A DNA stretch of 17,842 nucleotides from an uncultured Collinsella sp. (GTDB taxonomy: Bacteria > Actinomycetota > Coriobacteriia > Coriobacteriales > Coriobacteriaceae), in assembly GCA_902470765.1 (NCBI GenBank), contig CABRHW010000030.1, positions 1 to 17,842 of the forward strand. Reading direction: 5' to 3'. Below, piece after piece: positions 12,457-17,842 of this stretch. Every line of letters starts with the position of its first letter. The first letter of the stretch is position 1. Position numbers and translations under genes: made by a program. The notes under the pieces are model-generated. The model was not told the origin of the DNA and ran no database searches. It saw only the letters and a program-made list of their open reading frames with translations.

Positions 12457-15400
12457 ATGGACACCATTAACGATTGGGAAAACCAAGCGCTCACCCATAG
12501 GAACCGCCTGGCACCCCATGCGTACTTTATGGGTTATGAGACCGCCGATCTCGCTGCAACGTACAGCCGCGAGCTGTCGCGCGGGTTTGTCCAGCTGTCC
12601 GGCTCGTGGCAGTTCCGCCTCTTTGAGGGCCCCGCTGCCGTCTCTAACGAGGAGCTTTCCACGTACGAGCCCGAGTGGGATCACGTGGAGGTTCCGCACC
12701 TGTGGCAGGTGGACGGCTATGGCAACCTTGCCTACACCGACGAGGGTTTTCCGTTCCCGGTGGATCAGCCGTTCGTTCCCTCTGACGATCCCACGGGCGT
12801 GTACCAGCGCATCGTCAACCTTCCCGCCGTTCCTGCCGGCGCTCGCGAGATCATTCGCTTTGACGGCATCGAAAGCTATGGCGAGCTGTACGTCAACGGT
12901 CAGTTTATCGGCATGACCAAGGGTTCGCGCCTGTCTGCCGAGTTCGACGTGACCGACGCGCTCGTCGAGGGCGACAACCTGTTTGCGGTCAAGGTCCTGC
13001 AGTACAGCGATGGCAGCTATATCGAGGATCAGGACATGTGGTGGGCCTCGGGCATCTTCCGCGATGTGTATCTTATGCAGCGTCCCGCCGCACACCTGGT
13101 CGACTTTAGGTTCCGCACGCACCGCGAGGGCGATGCCGCTCTGATCACGCTCGATACGGTTGCCGAGGGAGCTACCCGCGTTGTGTTTACGCTCAGTGAT
13201 GGCGAGAACGTGGTGGCTACGGGTGAGTGCGTCGACGGCCATGCCGAGTGCAGCGTGACCGATGCCCACTTCTGGAATCCCGAGGATCCCTTCCTCTATG
13301 ACCTTACGTTTGAGGTCTACGACGGTGACCAGGTCAGCGAGTACGTCCCGCATCGCCAGGGTCTTGCCGAGGTGACGGTCGAGGGCAATCATATCTACCT
13401 CAACGGCACTTACTTTAAGATGCATGGCGTCAACCGCCACGATCACGACGATCACAAGGGCCGCGCCGTGGGCCTCGATCGCATGCGCCGCGACCTGGAG
13501 CTCATGAAGCAGCACAACATCAACGCGGTGCGCACGTCCCACTACGCCAACGACCCGCGCTTTTACGAGCTGTGCGACGAGTACGGCATCATGCTGGTCG
13601 CCGAGACCGATATGGAGAGCCACGGCTTCGAGAATATCGGCAATATCGCCCTGGTCACCGACGACCCGGCATGGGAGCCGGCCTACGTCGACCGCATTGA
13701 GCGCCTGGTGATGCAGGAGCGCAACCACGCCTGCATCATTATGTGGTCGATGGGCAACGAGAGCGGCTATGGCTGCAACATCCGCGCGATGTACGCCAAG
13801 GCTCACGAGCTCGATGGTCGTCCGGTCCATTACGAGGAGGACCGCAACGCCGATACCGTCGACGTTATCTCCACCATGTACTCCCGTGTGTCGCAGATGA
13901 ACGACTTTGGTGAGCATCCATTCCCCAAGCCGCGCATCAACTGCGAGTACGGTCACTCCATGGGCAACGGCCCCGGAGGCCTGTCCGAGTATCAGGAGGT
14001 CTTCGATCGCTGGGATTGCATCCAAGGCCAGTTTATCTGGGAATGGTGCGACCACGGTTTGGCTGCTGTGACCGAGGACGGCGTTGCCTACGATATGTAT
14101 GGTGGCGACAACGGCGATTACCCCAACAACAGCAACTTCTGCATCGATGGCATGGTGTTCCCTTGGCAGCAGCCGAGCCCGGGCCTCACTGAGTATGGTC
14201 AGGTCATCTGCCCGGTTCGCATGGCTTACGACGACGAGGCGGGCGAGCTGACCGTCACCAACAACCGTTGGTTTACCACCCTTGAGGATGTCTGCCTGTC
14301 GGCGGAGACCCTGGTGGACGGCGACGTGGTCTGCCGCAAGACGCTCATGCCCGGTGCGGTTGCCCCCGGCGAGTCCGTCCAGCTTCCGCTAGTGATTCAC
14401 GAGGCCGCGGTAGGCGAGACCCTGCTGACCGTGCGCGCCTACACCATGGCCGCTCACGTCTGGTGCGAGCCGATGTTCCAGTTGGGTGCTAGCCAGTTTG
14501 CCATCGCCAACCATCCGGCGCCGGCCATCGCTGCCCCCGCTCGTCCTGAGCTTACGGTCGAGGAGACCGAGCAGGAGATCCACATTCACTCCCTCAACGG
14601 CGAGCTGACCTTCAGCAAGGTCAACGGTACCGTGAGCGAGTGGAAGGCATCCGGCCGCGACGTCATGGCCTCTGGTCCCCAGGTTGGTTTTTGGCATCCG
14701 CTCGTCGACAACCACGCCCAAGAGTATGACTCCCTGTGGAAGGACAACTTCATCGATGTGATGCAGACGTCTACCCGCAAGGTTACTTGGAAGCAGGACG
14801 GCAATGCGGTCGTCGTTACCGTGAGCCAGCGTATTGCTCCTCCCGTCCGCGCGTTCGGCATGCGCGTCGAGCTCGTCTATACCGTGCTTCCGAGTGGCCG
14901 CGTCGACCTCAAGGTTTCCGGCGAGCCCTACGGCGACTATTCGGACATTATCCCGCGCATCGGCATCTCCTTCGAGGTTCCCGGTTGCGATCGCGCCGTC
15001 GAGTGGTATGGCCACGGCCCGGGCGAGAACTATCCGGACTCGCTGCGCGCCAACCCGGTCGGTCATTACCGCACTACGGTCGACGACATGTTCACGCCCT
15101 ACGTTATGCCCCAGGACTGCGCCAACCGCGAGGGTACCCGCTGGGTCGCCCTGCGCTCCAGCCACGGTGACGGTCTGGTCGTGACGCGTCCGAGCGACGC
15201 CGCTTCCAATCCGTTCTCGTTCTCCGCATGGCCCTATAGCTGCGAGGCTATCGATAACGCCAAGCATGTCTACGATCTTGTCAAGGGCGATACGGTCACG
15301 GTCAACATCAACGACCAGTTGCTCGGCCTTGGCTCGAACTCTTGGGGTTCCGAGGTGCTCGATTCCTATCGCACCCGTTTTGAGAGCTTCAGCTTTGAGG

Positions 15401-15465
15401 TGTCCCTGCGACCGCTGACGTCTGCCGATCTGGCTCAGGCGCTGGCACCCATTAAGGAGGCATAA
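12457..15465 (+). CDS. ebgA: Beta-galactosidase large subunit, EbgA type (GH2)
   Basis: A cytoplasmic glycoside hydrolase family 2 enzyme that cleaves terminal beta-galactosides. At 1002 residues it has the LacZ/EbgA layout: galactose-binding-like domain (about 30-215), Ig-like domain, catalytic TIM barrel (about 330-600), a second Ig-like domain and the beta-galactosidase small-chain domain (about 730-1000). Catalytic residues are visible: acid/base Glu435 in MWSMGNESGYG and nucleophile Glu497 in RINCEYGHSMGNGPGG, with NRHDHDDHKGRAV before them and WEWCDHG after. The N-terminus (LTHRNRLAPHAYF, YTDEGFPFPVDQPFVPSDDPTG) resembles E. coli EbgA more than LacZ, and the ebgC partner follows directly. 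No signal peptide is present. The ATG has AAGGAG seven bases upstream; an alternative in-frame start is not needed. Expression should be controlled by the three operators upstream. Confidence 0.96.
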   Translation: MDTINDWENQALTHRNRLAPHAYFMGYETADLAATYSRELSRGFVQLSGSWQFRLFEGPAAVSNEELSTYEPEWDHVEVPHLWQVDGYGNLAYTDEGFPFPVDQPFVPSDDPTGVYQRIVNLPAVPAGAREIIRFDGIESYGELYVNGQFIGMTKGSRLSAEFDVTDALVEGDNLFAVKVLQYSDGSYIEDQDMWWASGIFRDVYLMQRPAAHLVDFRFRTHREGDAALITLDTVAEGATRVVFTLSDGENVVATGECVDGHAECSVTDAHFWNPEDPFLYDLTFEVYDGDQVSEYVPHRQGLAEVTVEGNHIYLNGTYFKMHGVNRHDHDDHKGRAVGLDRMRRDLELMKQHNINAVRTSHYANDPRFYELCDEYGIMLVAETDMESHGFENIGNIALVTDDPAWEPAYVDRIERLVMQERNHACIIMWSMGNESGYGCNIRAMYAKAHELDGRPVHYEEDRNADTVDVISTMYSRVSQMNDFGEHPFPKPRINCEYGHSMGNGPGGLSEYQEVFDRWDCIQGQFIWEWCDHGLAAVTEDGVAYDMYGGDNGDYPNNSNFCIDGMVFPWQQPSPGLTEYGQVICPVRMAYDDEAGELTVTNNRWFTTLEDVCLSAETLVDGDVVCRKTLMPGAVAPGESVQLPLVIHEAAVGETLLTVRAYTMAAHVWCEPMFQLGASQFAIANHPAPAIAAPARPELTVEETEQEIHIHSLNGELTFSKVNGTVSEWKASGRDVMASGPQVGFWHPLVDNHAQEYDSLWKDNFIDVMQTSTRKVTWKQDGNAVVVTVSQRIAPPVRAFGMRVELVYTVLPSGRVDLKVSGEPYGDYSDIIPRIGISFEVPGCDRAVEWYGHGPGENYPDSLRANPVGHYRTTVDDMFTPYVMPQDCANREGTRWVALRSSHGDGLVVTRPSDAASNPFSFSAWPYSCEAIDNAKHVYDLVKGDTVTVNINDQLLGLGSNSWGSEVLDSYRTRFESFSFEVSLRPLTSADLAQALAPIKEA

Positions 15466-15468
15466 GCC

Positions 15469-15924
15469 ATGCATATCTTTAACTCGCGTGCCGATTTCGA
15501 CGCCCAGATGAAGTCCGTCAAGAAGTGGATGCGTACCGGTCAGGCACTCGACGGCGTTTCTGAACTGCAGCACGATGTGGCGTACTCTATCGGCGACTCG
15601 CTGGTGTATTGGTGGGTGAACGCCCACGAGGCGGCTACTGCCGATCTGGTCGGTCACCGTCGCTACCATGCCGTGCTCGCCCCGCTCGACGGCAATCTGA
15701 CCGTTGAGGTGGCTTCCAAGGCAGGCCTCACCTGCACCCGCGCTTACAGCGATATCGATGATCGCGAGCGCTTTGAGGGGGCGGGGGAGACCGTGACGAT
15801 TCCCGCCGGCGGCGTTGCCGTCGTCGAGATCGACGAGGCTTACCGTGTTATCGCCGAGGCTTCGGATCCCCGCGTCGTGGTACTGCACGTGACGGTCGAA
15901 GGTTATTCCTTCCCCAACAAGTAG
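15469..15924 (+). CDS. ebgC: EbgC, beta subunit of Ebg beta-galactosidase (YhcH/YjgK/YiaL family)
   Basis: A 151-residue cupin-like protein of the YhcH/YjgK/YiaL (DUF386) family. Conserved family segments are AYSIGDSLVYWWV, GHRRYHAVLAPLDG, DRERFEGAGETVTIPAGGVAVVEIDEAYRV and the C-terminal VVLHVTVEGYSFPNK, closely matching E. coli EbgC in order and length. In E. coli, EbgC is required together with EbgA for full activity and may contribute a metal-dependent sugar-binding or epimerase-like function; His in GHRRYH and Glu in EIDEAY are the likely metal ligands. It starts three bases after the ebgA stop, with AAGGAGG at 15454-15460 inside the ebgA end, so the two are translationally coupled and probably made in equal amounts. 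Confidence 0.94.
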   Translation: MHIFNSRADFDAQMKSVKKWMRTGQALDGVSELQHDVAYSIGDSLVYWWVNAHEAATADLVGHRRYHAVLAPLDGNLTVEVASKAGLTCTRAYSDIDDRERFEGAGETVTIPAGGVAVVEIDEAYRVIAEASDPRVVVLHVTVEGYSFPNK

Positions 15925-15956
15925 TATTCGTCCACCTGGACGTTTGCTTCGCGCCG

Positions 15957-16001
15957 TTAAGGGGGATGGCTTTGTTGACTCCCTTTTCCCCATTCCCCTT
16001 A
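15957..16001 (+). repeat. Hairpin after ebgC
   Basis: TAAGGGGGATGG (15958-15969) pairs with CCATTCCCCTTA (15990-16001) over 12 positions, one being G-U, with a 20-base pyrimidine-rich loop. No T-run follows. It could stabilise the 3' end of the ebgAC message or be part of a two-hairpin control region with the terminator-like stem at 16011. Confidence 0.6.
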
Positions 16002-16010
16002 GCAGGTGCG

Positions 16011-16045
16011 CCGTCCGCGATTGCACTTGCAGCTCGGACGGTTTT
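16011..16045 (+). terminator. Terminator-like hairpin between ebgC and the APC transporter
   Basis: CCGTCCG (16011-16017) pairs perfectly with CGGACGG (16035-16041), followed by TTTT (16042-16045). The loop is 17 bases and the T-run is short, so termination is probably partial. It would lower transporter expression relative to ebgAC. A weak promoter (TTGCAC 16021-16026, 17 bases, TTGGAT 16044-16049) overlaps it. Confidence 0.5.
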
Positions 16046-16077
16046 GGATGACATTTAATAGATGATTGGGAGGGCTT

Positions 16078-17541
16078 ATGAGCTCTGAAAAACGAGGAAC
16101 GATCGGTTCGTTCGCTCTGCTGGGCATGACGGTCGCCGCCGTGTTCGGTATCAAGAACATCATCAACAACAACGCGGCCATCGGCTTGGCAGCTGCGCCG
16201 TCGTTCTTCTTCGCCACGCTTTTGTACTTTGTCCCCTATACCCTGGTTACCGCCGAGTTCGTCGGCCTCAACAAGGACTCCGAGTCGGGCGTGTACGCAT
16301 GGGTTAAGACCTCGATGGGTGGTCGCTGGGCGTTCCTGACGGCATTTAGCTACTGGTTCGTTAACCTGTTCTTCTTTGCGTCCGTCCTGCCCAATGTCAT
16401 CATCTACGCGAGCTACGTGTTCTTTGGTGCCAACGCCGAGCTTTCGCAGCTGTGGATCACCATTATCGAGATCGTCGTCTTTGCTATCGCCACGTGGGTT
16501 TCGACCAAGGGCGCTAAGTGGATCGGCTCCATTTCCTCCTTCGGTTCGACCGCGGCTCTCGGCCTGACCGCCGTGTTCATCCTGCTGTCCCTGGCTGCTG
16601 CCTTTGGCGGCGTTGAGTTCGCTACGGCTCCTACTCCCGCTAACATGGCTCCCGACATGAGCAACTTCGCAACTGCGTGGGGCTTCTTCGGTACGCTTGC
16701 CTGGATCATCCAGGGCGTTGGCGGCGCTGAGTCTGTCGGCGTGTTCCTTAACGACCTTAAGGGTGGCGTCAAGGCCTTCGTGCGCACCGTCGTTATCGCC
16801 GGCCTGACCATCGGCCTTCTGTATGCAGGCGCTTCGCTGCTGGTTAACCTGTTCATCCCCGAGGGCAGCGTTGCCATCTCCACCGGCATCTTCGACGTGT
16901 TCGGCGCTGTCTTTGCCCACTTTGGCATTCCTATGGAAGTGTCCACGCGCGTCATCGGCTTGATCCTTCTCGCCGCTACGCTGGGTTCCCTCATGATGTG
17001 GACCTCCGCTCCCATCAAGGTCTTCTTCACCGAGATCCCCAAGGGCGTCTTTGGTAGCAAGATCGTCGAGCTCAACGAGCATGGCATTCCTGCCCGCGCC
17101 GCTTGGCTGCAGTTCGCCATCGTCGTCCCCATCCTGATCATCCCGGCCCTGGGCTCCGGTAACCTCGACGACCTGCTCATGATTGTCACCAACATGACGG
17201 CTGCCACCGCTCTGCTCCCGCCGCTGCTGATTCTGCTTGCCTACTTTATGCTGCGCAAGAACTTCGATGCTGCTCCCCGTGGCTTCCGCATGGGCTCGCG
17301 CAGCTTTGGCCTGGTCGTTGCCGCATTCCTGCTTGTGGTCTTCTGCTTCGTGCTTATCTGCGGCACCATTCCGCTCGATCAGCCGCTGTGGCTGACGCTG
17401 GTCTACAACGTTGGCGGCGTGGTTGTCTTCCTGGGCCTTGCCGTGATGTGGTACAACCGCTACATCAACCGCCTGCGCGAGACCGATCCCGAGGCCGCCG
17501 AGAACGAGCTTCGCCCTTCCGTCCTCGATATGATGGAGTAG
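16078..17541 (+). CDS. APC-superfamily transporter (glutamate/GABA antiporter-like), ebg-linked
   Basis: A 487-residue integral membrane protein with about 12 hydrophobic segments. The first helix (GSFALLGMTVAAVFGIKNII) has the broken-helix form of APC transporters. The next segments, YTLVTAEFVGLNKDSESGVYAWVKTSMG and AWIIQGVGGAESVGVFLNDLKGG, resemble the glutamate:GABA antiporter/YjeM-type branch. The substrate is not identifiable; amino acids or amine-like compounds are typical. It lies 153 bases after ebgC on the same strand, separated by a terminator-like hairpin, and ends in a strong terminator, so it probably belongs to the ebg transcription unit. E. coli also has an APC-type gene (ygjI) next to ebgC, from memory. 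The start is ATG 16078 with GGGAGG just upstream; a TTG four codons earlier is less likely because the ribosome binding site would fall inside the gene. Confidence 0.88.
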   Translation: MSSEKRGTIGSFALLGMTVAAVFGIKNIINNNAAIGLAAAPSFFFATLLYFVPYTLVTAEFVGLNKDSESGVYAWVKTSMGGRWAFLTAFSYWFVNLFFFASVLPNVIIYASYVFFGANAELSQLWITIIEIVVFAIATWVSTKGAKWIGSISSFGSTAALGLTAVFILLSLAAAFGGVEFATAPTPANMAPDMSNFATAWGFFGTLAWIIQGVGGAESVGVFLNDLKGGVKAFVRTVVIAGLTIGLLYAGASLLVNLFIPEGSVAISTGIFDVFGAVFAHFGIPMEVSTRVIGLILLAATLGSLMMWTSAPIKVFFTEIPKGVFGSKIVELNEHGIPARAAWLQFAIVVPILIIPALGSGNLDDLLMIVTNMTAATALLPPLLILLAYFMLRKNFDAAPRGFRMGSRSFGLVVAAFLLVVFCFVLICGTIPLDQPLWLTLVYNVGGVVVFLGLAVMWYNRYINRLRETDPEAAENELRPSVLDMME

Positions 17542-17590
17542 CGGCTAGGATTAATCTACGGCTGTGGAATAAATCGATTCCCTTTCCTAG

Positions 17591-17618
17591 GGAGGGGCCT
17601 TACGAGGCCCCTCCTTTT
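17591..17618 (+). terminator. Intrinsic terminator of the ebg unit
   Basis: A perfect 9-bp stem, GGAGGGGCC (17591-17599) with GGCCCCTCC (17606-17614), a 6-base loop and TTTT followed by GTGTTTT. It lies 49 bases after the transporter stop. Confidence 0.93.
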
Positions 17619-17842
17619 GTGTTTTGGGGCATGGATTTTGGACTCTGTGGGCAAAAAATGCCAAATATGAGTACTGTTGCAAAAGAGGTGTCATATTTTT
17701 CGGCCTGTTCTAAGTAAAAATGGGCTCACAATCAATTTATCTAACCCCCTTTAAAGGGCGTTTGACGGCTTTCAACCTCTTCGAATCGGTCGCGCGCGCA
17801 GACGTGGTGTAAGAGTGTCCTGAGGTCCGTCGCTGCAAGTCC
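17619..17842. other. Intergenic stretch without a supported gene
   Basis: About 224 bases that are more AT-rich than the rest of the window, especially 17630-17750. It contains a GGCA-AAAAA-TGCC dyad near 17649-17661 and a perfect palindrome CCCTTTAAAGGG at 17747-17758. No reading frame with a ribosome binding site and no tRNA is supported. It may carry the promoter region of a gene beyond the window. Confidence 0.5.

Noticed and set aside
14389..17082. Minus-strand open frame of about 900 codons opposite ebgA-ebgC-transporter
   Set aside because: It spans three good genes and their intergenic hairpins. The product is low-complexity, with no domain or start signal.
17770..17810. Possible tRNA T-arm (TTCGAATC at about 17783)
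   Set aside because: The flanks do not form a 5-bp T-stem, and no acceptor, D or anticodon stem can be drawn at the right distances.
17..17842. Similarity of GTCCTGAGG near both window edges (about 21-29 and 17817-17825) as possible flanking repeats
   Set aside because: The match is only about 9-10 bases with no extension, so chance is the simplest explanation.

Overview
This window looks like chromosomal DNA of a Coriobacteriia-type actinobacterium, most likely Collinsella or a close relative. That placement is inferred from the GC-rich codon use, the strong Shine-Dalgarno sites and the gene mix (lactate racemase maturation, an Ebg-type beta-galactosidase, PEP carboxylase); no rRNA or other marker is present to prove it. 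All genes are chromosomal metabolism or housekeeping. I see no phage, plasmid, IS or CRISPR genes. The unusual content lies in the intergenic DNA.

Layout. (1) 116-2979: PEP carboxylase with a consensus -10. (2) 3001-3352: a 127-nt hairpin repeat, a second terminator and a dyad over the larA ribosome binding site. (3) 3353-8070: a lactate racemization locus. larA (TTG start) and a LarD-like channel run rightward; larB, a short larC and a tetR gene run leftward and converge on them. A second copy of the hairpin repeat sits at the convergence (5433-5557). (4) 8080-10817: serB leftward and aspS rightward, divergent, with a structured aspS leader and a strong aspS terminator. (5) 10859-11063: a seven-half-site array of alternating palindromic repeats, resembling a BIME. 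(6) 11064-17618: an ebg operon. A LacI-family repressor (ebgR) is divergent from ebgA, ebgC and an APC-superfamily transporter. Three identical-core LacI-type operators surround the ebgA promoter.

How the genes work together. LarB and LarC make the nickel-pincer cofactor used by LarA to interconvert L- and D-lactate; LarE, also needed, is not in the window. The MIP channel probably moves lactate or another small solute. The TetR protein is the natural candidate regulator, and an 11-bp inverted repeat overlaps the predicted larB promoter. EbgA and EbgC together should hydrolyse beta-galactosides, but the linked transporter belongs to an amino-acid-type family rather than a sugar permease family.

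Most noteworthy: two copies of a long hairpin element share a core that is covarying and terminator-like, while their 29-nt outer arms differ between copies yet stay (almost) perfectly self-complementary. Also notable are the tandem palindromic array after aspS, a LarC that stops before its C-terminal (CTP-binding) domain, a channel with NQA in place of the second NPA motif, and an AspRS with the histidine typical of non-discriminating enzymes.
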